A DNA stretch of 64,000 bases, taken from Epiperipatus broadwayi (lineage: Eukaryota > Onychophora > Udeonychophora > Euonychophora > Peripatidae). This document shows positions 37,362-49,002 of the stretch, piece by piece; position 1 is the stretch's first letter, and every line of letters begins with the position of its first letter. The notes beneath the pieces were generated by a model. It did no database searches. It was not told the origin of the DNA and saw only the letters and a list, made by a program, of their open reading frames with translations. The translations under genes were made by a program, and so were the position numbers. Location: assembly GCA_028023455.1 (NCBI GenBank), contig JAQFVV010007242.1, positions 59,894 through 123,893 on the forward strand. Reading direction: 5' to 3'.

Positions 37362-38310
37362 TAAACAGTGACAAACTATCCATACAGTAGTGCCAATCAA
37401 TGAATAGTATAATAATCAACAGATGCAAAAAGATGTGTGATTAAAATCCCTGTGTAGTGCTTATCCATCCAATATTCCCTGACTAGTTTCTAGATTGTGG
37501 CTTTTATTAATGAGATGCCATGGATCTGAGAGCAGCATACCTTCTTCTTAGGATATAATGCAACCCTATAGCAACCATATTTTACCTATTTGTTAACTAT
37601 AAAGCTATGAGACCAATATGAGATTGCAGAACAAGGTTATATGTTTATATAACCATATAAACCTGAATCCAGTTCAGTATCTATACATTGTTGATATCTT
37701 TGCTTTTTTAAAAAAACCCAATCACCATTATGATGTGGCCAGGATTGGTATAAAATCACAAAAACATCACATGATCACTATTTCTTATGCTTGCACAACC
37801 TGTCAAAACAGTATCTTGCACTAGGTGGCACTTTATATGGAGAGTTTGCTACTATTTTGGAAGTTTGTGCAGGCATAGGAAATGGTGATCACATGGGGTT
37901 GTAATGGTTTTAAACCAATCCTGCCCAAGGATGTTGGTGACTGTGGTTTTTAAAAAACCAAAAATGCCAAAATGTATAGATATTGGGTTGGGTTCAATTC
38001 CACATGACTATACAAGTGACTGAGCTTGAATTGAAAACATTATTGTACGTTGATCTTGGAATCATAGCTTTATAGTTAACTAAATAAATAAAAGATGAAT
38101 TCTAGAGGATTGTATTAGATATCAAAGTCTAGGTGTAGTGCTCTCAGATCTAAGGCTTTTTGCTGATAAAACCTCAAGCTAGAAACTAGTCTGGGGATAT
38201 TGGATGAGTAAACACTAGATAGAGATTTTATGCACAAACCTTGCATTCATTAATTACTAAGGTTTGGACTAGGTGACACTACAGTATGGGTGAGTTTTCT
38301 ACTGTTTATC
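37362..38310. repeat. Family C element, longest copy, nested inverted repeats
   Basis: Outer CTATCCATACAGTAGTGCC opposes GTGACACTACAGTATGGG. An inner inverted pair at about 37740-37910 (CACATGATCACTATTTCTTA / CATAGGAAATGGTGATCACA) surrounds AGGTGGCACTTTATATGGAG, so one copy appears nested or rearranged inside another. Confidence 0.7.
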
Positions 38311-38639
38311 ACTGACATTATTGAAAGAATTCATTCCAATGCAAAGTCTCCATCATAAAAAAATAAAATAAATAACCCTATTGGATTGGGTGTTTATAAC
38401 AAGTTCAAATGGTGAAACTGGAATTGGTTTGAGAATGTTACAATCAAGACATTCTATCACTATTCTAAAACATGCAAAGCAGTTGATTAATCACTGATAT
38501 TTTAAGGGAATGAAATTTTATGTTACAATCTTAGCAAAGATCAGATCACAATTTATATAAAAGAATTGTTAATTTTAGAAACTCTACAAATAAACAATGA
38601 CTATTGTCTACGTAGCATTAAAAATACATATTTTTGAAA

Positions 38640-38848
38640 TAATAATCTTCAAATGCACATCCGTACATCTGTTATAAATTAAACTCAGGACAGCCTCTAA
38701 ATGTAATCCACTTATCAGCTGAAAAGAAATCCATTTCACCCTCTCTCCAAGATCTTACATGGGTACATCAAGGCTATGCCAAGGTCATCACTAATGTAAC
38801 ATTTCACTTCTATGAAACATCAATGGTCATCTACTACCAGACAGGATG
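38640..38848 (+). CDS. Open frame without start, unassigned
   Basis: About 66 codons are open before TGA at 38846-38848, in locally GC-richer DNA, reading YKLNSGQPLNVIHLSAEKKS, then ISPSLQDLTWVHQGYAKVI, then TNVTFHFYETSMVIYYQTG. There is no initiator and no convincing acceptor. It could be an old exon, a transposon fragment or chance. Confidence 0.2.
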
Positions 38849-39038
38849 AAAGTAGATCCATTTTCACACTTGTTTAGTAAATGTTGATACAAGAAAATAT
38901 TACTTGCAAGTTCATTAAAATGGATCTAAAAAGTCTGATTTATGAAATACTTATATAGTATGTATATTTACGATTATTATGTCATCAATATTACATATTA
39001 CCAATGCTACATATCTAATAGCTATTGTTTGTTTAAAG

Positions 39039-39250
39039 CAGAGATATCAAACTAGCAGCCTATGACGTATACTTCTGTAGCCCATAATTTGCAGGTTTTA
39101 CTTTATATTGGAAATATCTTCTCACCAAGATTTTTAGTAAATGCAGTGATTCTAACCAGTAGTAATACGAGCAGAGCCTTCAAATTGCTCTATTTAGGCC
39201 AGCAACTGATTATGTCCCATTTTTGTTGCTTGATGTTGAAAATATTTTGA
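39039..39250 (+). mobile_element. Possible hAT (Charlie-like) 5' end
   Basis: CAGAGATATCAAACTAGCAG followed by CCTATGACGTATAC, then a GTAGCCCATAATTTGCAGG block, resembles the widespread hAT terminus CAGGGGTGTCAAACTCGCGG. A possible other end (ATTTTGACACA) lies near 39245, but no 8-bp duplication was found. Confidence 0.3.
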
Positions 39251-39259
39251 CACAAGTTA

Positions 39260-41380
39260 AGCAATTAAAGTTTAACTATTAATCAATTATTTACATTTAT
39301 TTAGTTAATAATATTTGGTATCCAGAAAATGTTGCTTTCAAAATCGACAAAGTAAAGAAAGATCAATGAAGGGGGGAAAATATTTTAAGAAAGGAGGGAA
39401 CTGAATTATTTGTACATATCACCTTCTGATTGTTTATTAGCTACATATTTTTATTTAATTTAGTTTCTTGAAAGAGAAACAAAACAAACTGATGTTTCGT
39501 TAAATGAATATTAAATAACCATGCAATTCGAAAAGCAGACTGAGTAACGATCTAAATACATATCGTGCACCCGTGAATTTAATGTGTTAGAAAAATAACC
39601 CATGGACAAAATTAATTTTAAGTCCCTGCCCTACATGATTGTTAAAATTACTAAGATATTGCAAAAAAAATATGTTATTATGAAGAAATGCCATTTATGT
39701 GATTTTCAGAAGTAGAAAGTGATTTGAGGACATTTGTTAACAATATTACTACTGCCACTACTATTATCACCATGACTACTACTACTACTACTGCTATTTA
39801 CTAAAATAGTTTATAATTTAAATATGGTATATAAATATTTAAATATTATTAAGTATATATAAACGACATCAACAAAAGAATGTAAAAGAGCTACGATTAT
39901 GATGCATAATGTATTGAAAGCATACTTAACACGAATAAAGCTAATTTTAAAACTATATATGTATACCTTTTCTGTATAAATGTCAATATTTATAGGTATA
40001 ATATATAAATATATAGATAAAAAAAATCAACTATGCCTTAAAAGCAATTAATATCATATGATCCCTCATATGATTATTTATATACTTCCAAGAGCAGTTA
40101 TGTTTACCCTACTCCATAGCTATATGGTAAGCTTAAGTAATTATGGAATAGTGCAAAATTTTCATGTCTAGACCAACTAATTTCTAGCTGTTGTTATTGT
40201 CAAAAAAAGATTAGGATTCAAACCTAAAACGAATGCATTTATGCATCTAACAACTAACTTTGAATGTGACTGCTCTTATGCATTAAAAACTACATATTTA
40301 TTTATATAAATTTATAAAAAGCAACTACATATTTAGAAATTTCTAATTATAATATTCTTACTGACAGCAGAAGATTTAGTCTTTTACAAAAAAAGAATCT
40401 AAAATGCTAGAGGAAAAGCTTGAATATGTGTTCATAGATGAACAGAATAGAGATATGAAAAAAGAATCTTGTGTAAGAAACTACTTTTATAAGTAGAAGC
40501 AATTATTAAAATAAGTATGTTAAAAAAATATATTTTAGATATTATGCAAGTCAGTAAGATAAATCTGCCTCATGGGACAAAAGTCTTTCAGTGATTCTTC
40601 ACATAAGATCAGGAACAAGAAAAAATTTGTGAAGTTTTGAGCAGGTTTTTAATCTTGTTTACTCTCTAGATAATAATAACTAGAGATCCATTTAATAACC
40701 AATATTGGATGGCTAGATAGATTGAGTTTGAGCCATTTACTAGAAAGAATAGTCATAAACTACCTGATTAAAATTTGCCAAAAGCTGCAATTTTTATCCA
40801 GTCTAGGTTTATTAGGCTACTGGTAAAGCAGATAGATATTCTTTTATCACACCACAAACAGATAATTTAAAAGCATATCACATAAATAAAAGTGCAATAT
40901 TAAAATAAAGACTTCCGTGTAAATGATACATCATCCATGTTCATATGTAGATGATTTATAGTTTGACTGGGCTGGCCGTCAGTTGGGTAATGAATGTTGT
41001 TGTAAAAAAAAATCATTGTAGAGATATTATAAGTATTGATGTATAACAAAATTAAAAGTTCAACCAATAAAAAAACAGAATAAAGAAAATTTTAAATACA
41101 AAATTGGGGTTGAAATGATGATAGAACAAAAACAATATAAAAATCAACAGCAAGTTGGGTAAATGAGTTTTAAAACCTTTTCCCAAATGGATGATAATTA
41201 ACATGCATCATTACATTTATTGATTATGCTTGCAACAAATCAACAATGTTTTTTTATAATAATATTTATTAGTCAGCTGATGGCTGGTGTGACCGAGATG
41301 AAATGTTGATACTATGGTACTATGAGTCACACACTGACGAACCCAGATATGTCATTTATATAGATATGTAATATATGTGT
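39260..41380. other. AT-rich DNA, no feature recognised
   Basis: Short (CTA)n run near 39775. No exon or element boundary was recognised. Confidence 0.45.
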
Positions 41381-41383
41381 GTG

Positions 41384-41475
41384 TAAATCACATTGAGCCT
41401 TCATTCGTGTTTAAATAAACCAATAGAAAATTAATAATCCGTTGTCAAGGCAACATTACAATTAAGTAGCAAATG
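41384..41475 (+). repeat. One arm of the 6.4-kb palindromic family
   Basis: GTGTGTAAATCACATTGAGC, GTTTAAATAAACCAATAGAA, CCGTTGTCAAGGCAACATTA and AATTAAGTAGCAAATG follow the order of the 6381-6592 element. Confidence 0.5.
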
Positions 41476-41479
41476 AATA

Positions 41480-42012
41480 AGAGTTATGGTAATGTGGCAC
41501 TTATAGTTTGATATATATATATGCGTATATACTACTAAAAAAAAGTTATAACTGCTTGAAATGTTAAAGTTGGAATAGTGTTTTTGATCAATTCTTTGTC
41601 ATAGTTTAAAGTTTTGATTTGAATTTCTTTGAAGTTCTGTAGATATCAACTGTATCTATAAATAGTTTTGTCTACAGACATTATCTAATGACAGGATCCA
41701 ATCTCAATAAAATCTAACCTTACAATGAAAAATTTTGCTTAAAAAAAATTAAGAAGAAATTGATTAAATCCAGGATAATAGAAAAGAATGAATATAATTT
41801 CCATGACTGATTCAATCATAGCAAAACTTTTACAATAAATCAATGGGGAGAAAAATATTAGTTAAAAAAAAAAAAACTCAAATAAAAGAAAATTAAATTA
41901 ATTATAAAATCAAAAGCAGTTTTTTTTTAAAAAAAAAATTATAAAAATTCAAAAAGATCACACAACTGTGAATGTATATATATAAATGACGCCCCTCCAA
42001 TCCCGCCCTGTT
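41480..42012. other. AT-rich DNA, no feature recognised
   Basis: Long A runs near 41860-41930. Nothing else seen. Confidence 0.4.
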
Positions 42013-42215
42013 TAGTTTGAGGCAGTGATAGAGCGGCAGATTTTAAGCTCGAGATCTATAACCCCTCTTCATCGCACCCAGTTTAGTTTGGGGAAGAGGT
42101 GGAGTGGCAGCTTTTGAGCTCAAGATCTAGGGATCACGACTTCAGTTATCATTTCCAGTGCTCGATTTTTTATGCATTCTCAAGCAATAAACCAATTGAT
42201 TGCTTCTGCAATGGT
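42013..42215 (+). repeat. Family E repeat, fullest copy with internal duplication
   Basis: AGTTTAGTTTGGGGAAGAGG and AGTTTGAGGCAGTGATAGAG are tandem versions of one unit, each followed by GGCAGNTTTTGAGCTCNAGA. Then come TAGGGATCACGACTTCAGTT, ATTTCCAGTGCTCGAT and CTCAAGCAATAAACCA. Its dispersal to four places suggests a short interspersed element; ends and duplications were not resolved. Confidence 0.6.
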
Positions 42216-42241
42216 TTTCTTCTTCCTAAGCCTGGTTGGTA

Positions 42242-42602
42242 GTTAGATTTAGAAAAGACGTCGTTAAATGATTTACAAGAAATATGGGCTTCACATGATA
42301 CAGAAACTTCGACAATAAAAAAAAGAGAAGGGACTGGAACCTTTTGGCATATAAATTTGAATGAGAGTGATAAATTAGAAAAAATAAAGATTGCATTATG
42401 TAAAATGTTAAAAAGAGAAATTGGATTACTGTCACAAATTGAAAGGCAGAATCCACATCTTTTAGAGAACTACTGTTACAAGCTAAATGGCAGCATTCAC
42501 ATTTTCCATACATGTTCTGAGAGAACTACTGTCACAGAGCTGAAAGACAGAATCTTCGTTTTCCAAACAATAGCTGTCAAAGCGAAAAGATTGATGCAGT
42601 GA
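42242..42602 (+). pseudogene. 120-codon open frame, possible retrotransposon or exon relic
   Basis: A single frame stays open for about 120 codons before TGA at 42600: DLQEIWASHDTETSTIKKRE, then GTGTFWHINLNESDKLEKI, then LCKMLKREIGLLSQIERQN, then CSERTTVTELKDRIFVFQT, then VKAKRLMQ. It is lysine- and glutamate-rich and helix-like. Downstream to about 42850 other frames hold further protein-like stretches, suggesting a frameshifted relic of something longer. I cannot assign a family. It follows directly after a family E repeat. Confidence 0.35.
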
Positions 42603-42604
42603 GG

Positions 42605-43690
42605 CAAGTTTCCTTTTAGGTCTGAGAGCTTCTAGAATCAAATGCTAACAAGAGGCAAGATATCAAGTACAGTCTGAAGTGTGCCTGATCTATTCACAAG
42701 GCAGACTGTCATAGTACAGTTGGAAGTGGTAGAAAACCTATGAGGGCAAATGCAGTTCCTTATTCCATAGGCCACCCTAGAACTAGAAGCTATGCTCCAC
42801 CTTTCCTGCTATGCTCAATCCAACCTAGATAAGACAGGATCTAGACCAGTCCATTATTTAACGGCAAGAAGAAATATAACAATATGGAAAGGTTGGAAAA
42901 TTATAAGAGACATCTTCATTAAAAGTTATTTATAATTAAATACGACCATTCTAATTCTAAAAAAGTAATAGAAGGGCACAAAAAAAAGATAAAAAGTGAA
43001 AGGTGATTGGAGTTACAATTGTTGTGCATTTAATCAAAAAATAAAATTTGGTTGCACAAATAAGTAGGTCCACAGTCACAGATAATGTAAATAGATTATC
43101 CATAGAATCATAATAGCTCAGCATGGTATTAAATTAAGAAACTGAAGATTAAGCAAAATGAAAATAACAGAATGGAAAAAATGATGATTATAATTAATTC
43201 AGTCACGAATATTAGCAACAATCATTAGTATTAATTTATTTAGCATATGGATTTTTGGGGCAGCTTAACAATTAACAAAATATCATAAAAGAATCTGGAT
43301 AGATTCCAAGGCCAGGAGATAGAATTATCGTGGCTTTATTTAATGCTTCAATTTTGCATTATAGCCATAGAATTCATTAATTATGTGCTTTATGGTTTGT
43401 GTTTGTCCACATTTGCATAGTGAAGTGGTTGCTAAATTCCATTTATGAAACAGATAAGTCCAATGACCGTCATTTGTCCTGAATCTCTTAATGAGACTCT
43501 AGATGCAAGTAGGAAGATGGAATCAAAATCAGATAAGTGCAATGACCATAGTTTGTCCTGAATCTGTTAATTAGACTCCAGTTGCAAGTAGAAAAATCAA
43601 AATGATCTGACTTTATGGCTGGACCAGTAAAAATAAATTTATTTGAAGCATCATAGGAATTTCATTTTTTTTATTAAATTCTTTGATTGT
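42605..43690. other. Mixed sequence, no confident feature
   Basis: 42610-42850 is GC-richer and may extend the preceding relic. At 43440-43600 a block containing AGATAAGTCCAATGACC..GTTTGTCCTGAATCT is tandemly duplicated with about 90-bp spacing. The rest is AT-rich. Confidence 0.4.
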
Positions 43691-43699
43691 AGATTTTTG

Positions 43700-44185
43700 G
43701 TTTAACATTTAAAAGAGGAATATTGATTGGAAAAGAGACTTAAGTGGGACCTATGAAGAGAGAATTAAGGAAAACGTTAATTAAATGCTATGTATGGAGT
43801 ATACTATTGTATGTTTGTAAAACATGGACAAGGAGTAGCAAAATTAGGAACAGATTGAAAGTCTTTAAAATGTGGTCATGGAGAAGAATGGAAAAAAATC
43901 AATTGGATGACTAAAAAAACAAATGAAATTTTGAAAAAAATAAATGAAGAAAGAAGATTGATTGAGGAAATTAGAAATAGAAAGAGAAACCGGATTGGAC
44001 ATATATTAAGAAAAAAGTATAGTTTACAGAAGGACATTTTAGAGAGAATGGTGAATGGAAACCAAGAAAAAAGGACAGAAAAGACTGTCATTGTTGGATA
44101 ATATAAGAGATGGAAAGAGTTATGTGAAATTGAAGAACTGGGCAATGAAGAGAATGAAGTAAAAAATTGGATGAATAGATGATGT
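43700..44185 (+). pseudogene. LINE C-terminal fragment (second type)
   Basis: Frames joined across frameshifts read MKRELRKTLIKCYVWSILLY, then CKTWTRSSKIRNRLKVFKMW, then EILKKINEERRLIEEIRNRK, then RNRIGHILRKKYSLQKDILE. This is the common post-RT region of a LINE group (LIKCYVWSVLLYG.E.WTL, then INEERRLI..I..R..NWIGHILRH). The key residues are recognisable but stops and indels break it. No RT core lies upstream. It differs from the RTE fragments at 18, 46 and 62 kb. Confidence 0.75.
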
Positions 44186-44189
44186 GAAT

Positions 44190-44755
44190 ACTCTGGGACA
44201 GAATACTATTGATAAAGATATTTTGAATTATTGGTAACTTCACAATTTACTTAAGTTTTTTTTCTGTGGAGGAACTTCTCTTCTGATATTTGAAGGAAGT
44301 TACTGTGGATGATTATGCCAGTAATATTTCTCATTAATCAATATCCAGAAGTTTAGTGTGAATTTTTTTTTACTTGAATACAGTATTTATTAGCAAAAAA
44401 TGCTAGTGTGAACTGTCTTTAAAATATTTGACAATAATCCAAAGTAGGGCCATCTAGATTTCCATTCATTAGTGAATCAAGTTAACAAGATGTTAACCAT
44501 CATTCATTCTTTGTTCAGTTTGAGATTTTCTTTATAGTAATATAACTGAAAACTTTCATATGCTTTCATTCCAATATGCAAAATACATAAATGAATTTAT
44601 ATTCTAATCAGACTGTTTTGTAATCATACAAGAAGGGGGGAGGGGAGAGGAAGTCTCAGACCTCAAATCGGGAAGGGGGATTAAAAACAAATTATTTAAA
44701 TTTTGATTTATGACTTCACTAGCAGAAAAAATGACACATTTATTATAATTCTACA
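44190..44755. other. No feature recognised
   Basis: A G-rich AGAAGGGGGGAGGGGAGAGG lies near 44630. Otherwise AT-rich. Confidence 0.4.
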
Positions 44756-44758
44756 TCT

Positions 44759-44970
44759 ATATAATACTAAATCATCCATGCACTTTACTACTGTTACACA
44801 ATGCTTTAAGTTTACAGTTTTGATTGCCCTGGCAATCTTCTTCAGAACTTTTATATCTCCTAATAGTTGAAGTTAGGAGATATAAAAGTTCTGAAGAAGA
44901 TTGCTGGGGCAATCGAAACTGTAAACAAGGGTGTAACAGTAGTAAAGTGCTTGGATGATTTAGTATTATA
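44759..44970. repeat. Family G foldback element, short copy
   Basis: A near-perfect palindrome of about 212 bp. TAATACTAAATCATCCATGC opposes GCTTGGATGATTTAGTATTA, and GATTGCCCTGGCAATC with CTTCTTCAGAAC opposes its mirror. The centre is ATATCTCCTAATAGTTGAAG, so arms meet with almost no loop. Both arms carry the CTGAAGAAG-hairpin-GAAAC motif. Confidence 0.9.
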
Positions 44971-44974
44971 TGGT

Positions 44975-45425
44975 TTACATATGGCAATGCTATAAGAAAA
45001 AGTAATTATTACACTTCTTGGAGAAGATAAAGAAAGTCTACATCTGAGTATGCATTGTATATTATATATATTTCAATGCACATATCAACAGTGTGAGTTT
45101 CAGGGATTATACACTTTAATTGTTTTAATTGTTATGTAATATTTTTCATTATGTCATCTCACTCTAGTAATATTTTACTCTTGATATGATCTGAATTTAA
45201 ACCAAAATCATATTTTATTTCCAATATTCTGTTCTTATGATATTCGTTTGCAATGTATGTTTTGGGCGAATTAAATTTAAGTTCATATAAATTTTATTAT
45301 TCATTTATAATTGTCCTTTGAAATAGTGTTTCAAGAAATGTAAATGTAAAATTTGGCCATTAATAAAGATTGATGTGTTATACATATTTATTTATTTCAA
45401 TATAAACAGAATTTCAAAAAATAAA
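44975..45425. other. AT-rich DNA
   Basis: 44972-45030 matches, inverted, the left flank of the 31-kb family G copy (AAGTAATTATT and ATGGCAATGCTATAAG), so the family is larger than its palindromic core. Nothing else was recognised. Confidence 0.4.
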
Positions 45426-45429
45426 AAAA

Positions 45430-45546
45430 CAATGGCCTTATGGGAGTTCATAAAAAGTTTAGGTGCCAGACTGTGAATGCCAGAATCGATTTCTGAATTT
45501 TCCAATCCCAAATCAGATGCTCTACCTACTATGACAAACTGTGAAG
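45430..45546 (-). mobile_element. tRNA-derived SINE head
   Basis: The minus strand reads CATAGTAGGTAGAGCATCTG (A-box region), ATTTGGGATTGG (anticodon-arm-like, loop compatible with UGG) and GAAATCGATTCTGG (B-box). A non-tRNA body GCATTCACAGTCTGGCACC follows. The overall order matches tRNA-Lys/Pro-type SINE heads. No target duplication was found. Confidence 0.55.
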
Positions 45547-45549
45547 GGT

Positions 45550-46330
45550 AAAAAATAGAAAATAATGCATGAAGAAAAAATGCAAAAATGGCAAATAGAA
45601 AAATATGAGCTATAAATGTTTAATTGTCTAACATCTTTATATATGGTTTCAAATATTTTTTCCATCTAGGGTCCCCAAAGGCAAAATATGCTACTGGAAA
45701 CAATGAATGACTACATCATAAACTTTAAAGCATTTATACATCATTGACACATTAGAACAAACTGTGATGCTTAAGCCATACATTGCACAGCAATACACTT
45801 CTTTATAATGTGAAATCTTCTTTCACTGTTATAAAATTTAATAATAGGTTTATTAGAGAATATGGATTATAATGATATCTTGTAGTTTAATTTAGTGGAA
45901 GCTAATTGATTCTCAAATTCTGTTTGGTTTAATGAGTATTTATTTCCATTCCAACCCATCCACCTGCACAGAAAATCAATTACCTTCTTTCACTATGACA
46001 TCTCTAGCTCATCTAATGAGAAAAAGTTGTTCACAAAATGTATATGAGAGAGCATGGTCTGACTTTCTTTACTATCACATGGTTGAATATAATGGACTTT
46101 AGATTAGATATTCACTAATAATAACCAAAAAAATTTAAAAGCAAATTGATATATTCAGCACCAGAAAATCATTATTTCTCATCATTATATTCTTGAACTT
46201 TTTCATATCTAGATAAATCATGCATTAATAAAACAATCTCATTTGATTCTTTTAACCTATTGTATAAAACAAATCTTTTATCCTCAGGATTAGCTATTGT
46301 GAACATGAGTAATCAGTTATTTATAACATG
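45550..46330. other. AT-rich DNA, no feature recognised
   Basis: Nothing recognisable. Confidence 0.4.
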
Positions 46331-46332
46331 GT

Positions 46333-46715
46333 ATTAGAATTCAAAAAAGTATGGAGAGATGCATGTTGGGAGTAACAAGAAGAGATCGAAAATGCATTAT
46401 ATGGGTAAGAGAACAAACATGTATTACTGACATCATTGAAAGAATTAAAAGACTGAAGTGGAGTTGGGCTGGACTTACTGCTAGAAGAGATGATAATAGA
46501 TGGACAATTGAAATCTTAAACTGGATTCCAAGAGATTGTAAAAGACACAGAAAGAGACCACATGTGAGATGGATGGATGAAATAAGAAAGTGTGCAGGGG
46601 TGATGTGGAGAAGAGAAGCTAAAGATCAGCGAAGATAAACTGAACTTGGAAAGATCTTCATCCTGCAGTGGATTGATAATGGCTGTTGATGATGATGATT
46701 ATGATTAGAATTCAA
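46333..46715 (+). mobile_element. 5'-truncated RTE retrotransposon copy with 12-bp TSD
   Basis: Perfect ATTAGAATTCAA at 46333-46344 and 46704-46715 flanks a 359-bp insert. The insert encodes, with few lesions, the RTE C-terminal segment: MERCMLGVTRRDRK, then WVREQTCITDIIERIKRLKW, then RRDDNRW, then WIPRDCKRHRKRPHVRWMDE, then AGVMWRREAKDQRR (stop at 46636 where Trp is expected), and on to TELGKIFILQW. The 3' end is a short (GAT)n tail, as is usual for RTE. Only the last part of the reverse-transcriptase ORF is present; the catalytic core is absent. Confidence 0.92.
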
Positions 46716-46719
46716 TCCT

Positions 46720-47380
46720 CATTCCCAGATCAAATCTTTGGCTTTTGACTTTAGAATTCAAAACTGAATTAATGTAATTACACAATTGTTAGTCATTTTT
46801 AATTTTTTGTATAAATCCTAAGGATTTAAAAGCAAATTGATTATTTAGTCTTAAAATAAATGGATCTATAGTAGGAGAAAATGGATCTCTCTTTCATTCT
46901 AAATCATGGAATACATTTGTTGTTACATTGTACCATGACCCGATTGCTAAATTGGTAGCCAATTCTGATACAATCTTCAAAAAATATTACTTCTTCTTTT
47001 CATTAATATATTAATTTAACAATGTAAAATAAATATTTGAAAATCCAATGTTTAATAATCTCCCATATCAATGATATTTGTTTGCAAAAGTGGATGTAAA
47101 TACCAAAAGTTTTAGATAGTAGCAGTCATATTGTAGTTGTGTTTTAAACATATATATGAATTGAAAGTACTTTTGTGTTGCTAGCCCTAGTTTAAATACA
47201 GATTATCTAACTACATATATTTATAGAAGAAAAAATAATAAAATAGAAAAAATGTTTAAATATTTATATTAGTATCAATAATTTTAAATTTTATTAATAG
47301 GGTCAAACATTTAACAAATGGAATTAAAAGTGCATGCTTTAAGATAATGAAGTCTTATAGATTGCATAATAAATCAGAAT
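46720..47380. other. AT-rich DNA, no feature recognised
   Basis: Nothing recognisable. Confidence 0.4.
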
Positions 47381-47385
47381 TTTAG

Positions 47386-47549
47386 TATAACACATATTAA
47401 TACATTGTGCAGGCTTAAACCTGCGTTTATATATGTAATATATATAGGATCCGAACTCAGACTTTCACACGACCCACTTACCCTCAGTGACATCTTATAT
47501 TTGCTGTTCCACCTGATCACACACATGTTGAAAAGATATAACACATATT
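47386..47549 (-). mobile_element. Family A element, truncated copy with 13-bp TSD
   Basis: Perfect TATAACACATATT at 47386-47398 and 47537-47549 bounds a 138-bp insert. On the minus strand it begins inside the family (TCTTTTCAACATGTGTGTGA), passes TCAGGTGGAACAGC and a good B-box-like GAGTTCGGATCC, then ATATATTACATATATA. It ends in a small hairpin GCAGGTTTAAGCCTGC. The core upstream is missing, so this copy is truncated at the end opposite the hairpin. Confidence 0.85.
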
Positions 47550-49002
47550 TTAAATTTTCCATGTTATATAAAAAATACATTGTTGCTATAAAGATGGATA
47601 AATATTGAAATTATTTAGTTACATAATAAATTCATAATTTAAAATATAATAAATTAAATTTCAGTTTAAAATGAAACAATAACAATGTTAATGAAGATAG
47701 ATTTTGATGTTTAAAAAGATAGAGTAATTAATGATAAAATAATAAAGTTTAAAATATTTATATTTTGTTACTATTAATTTATTTGTATGTTTTATTTTAA
47801 AATAGAATATTTAAGTTAGTATAGTGTAATCTAGAGTTTTGAAGAAAAGAACCAAAGTTTAGTTGAAGAATGGATATTTAAATAAAGATATTTATTTTTA
47901 TAACTTTAACTTTTTAAAGTATAGAATTTTTCGCAAATTTGTTTTTATTTATTTTATCTTTATATAATAATTTATCAGAAGTTGCCAAACTAAATCACCA
48001 ATGTTTTTTTTTTTTTTTTTCAAAGAAAAAATTTGTCTCCTTTGTTTCTTTTATGTGATTAAGATTACAAGTAAGTTTGCTAAATTTATAGTCAAAAACC
48101 ATGCATGGCAGAAAGACCAAAACTGAACACCTTTACCATGACAAGAATTATTGGATAGCATGCATTGTAAAAAAACAAATAAAAATTTAAAGATATATTG
48201 TGAATATTTTTGTTACTATTTAAATATATGATAGCCACATACAAAAAAAAATGACACGCTAAAAACTCTAATTGTCCATCTCTTGACTGGCATAGCTGCT
48301 CCATAGAGACTACGTTAACAATATCCAGTCTTTAAGTTAAAGGATGCCTTAAAAAAGAAATTACTGTTACTCTGCCATTGCTCTATTTGATCTATCTATC
48401 CATCACCCAAGAAAGAAGAAGACAAGACCTCTGATGCCTGCCTATTACACAACCAAAACTATGACCAATATACCGATTGTTACATTTATTGATCAGTGGA
48501 AAAGTATCATGGACTATTTCATGGAGTAAATCATCTTTAAATTATTCTACAACTATTTAAATAATTTCATGGATTAAATTATATATTTCCAATCAAGTTA
48601 AGAAGGATAGATATTAATCAGTGGATTAAATTAAAATTATTTCTGCAATAAAAAACAAATAAAGAAAGAATCTCAATGATTATTATAACCAAATAAATAT
48701 CAGACTACTTAAAGTGTTATCTTTTTATACTAACACATTTTGTCAGAAAAAGACGAACAAACTGAGGTAAGATCTCTTATTATTATATTTTTTGTTTAGT
48801 TAACAATATTTATTTAACTCTTTATTTTATACTAATGTATTTACTCTAAAATATTATGTTTGTTTTTCTCGAGTAAGACACACATTAACATGAAAGTTGA
48901 TGTATGCATTTTTTAATTATATTGTATATTACTATTCAATTATAGGGTCCAAATCTTTATTAACCATGTGATCTTATATATATATATATAAACAAAATCC
49001 AC
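47550..49002. other. AT-rich DNA, no feature recognised
   Basis: Poly-T run at 48003-48020. No exon or RNA gene was recognised. Confidence 0.4.
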
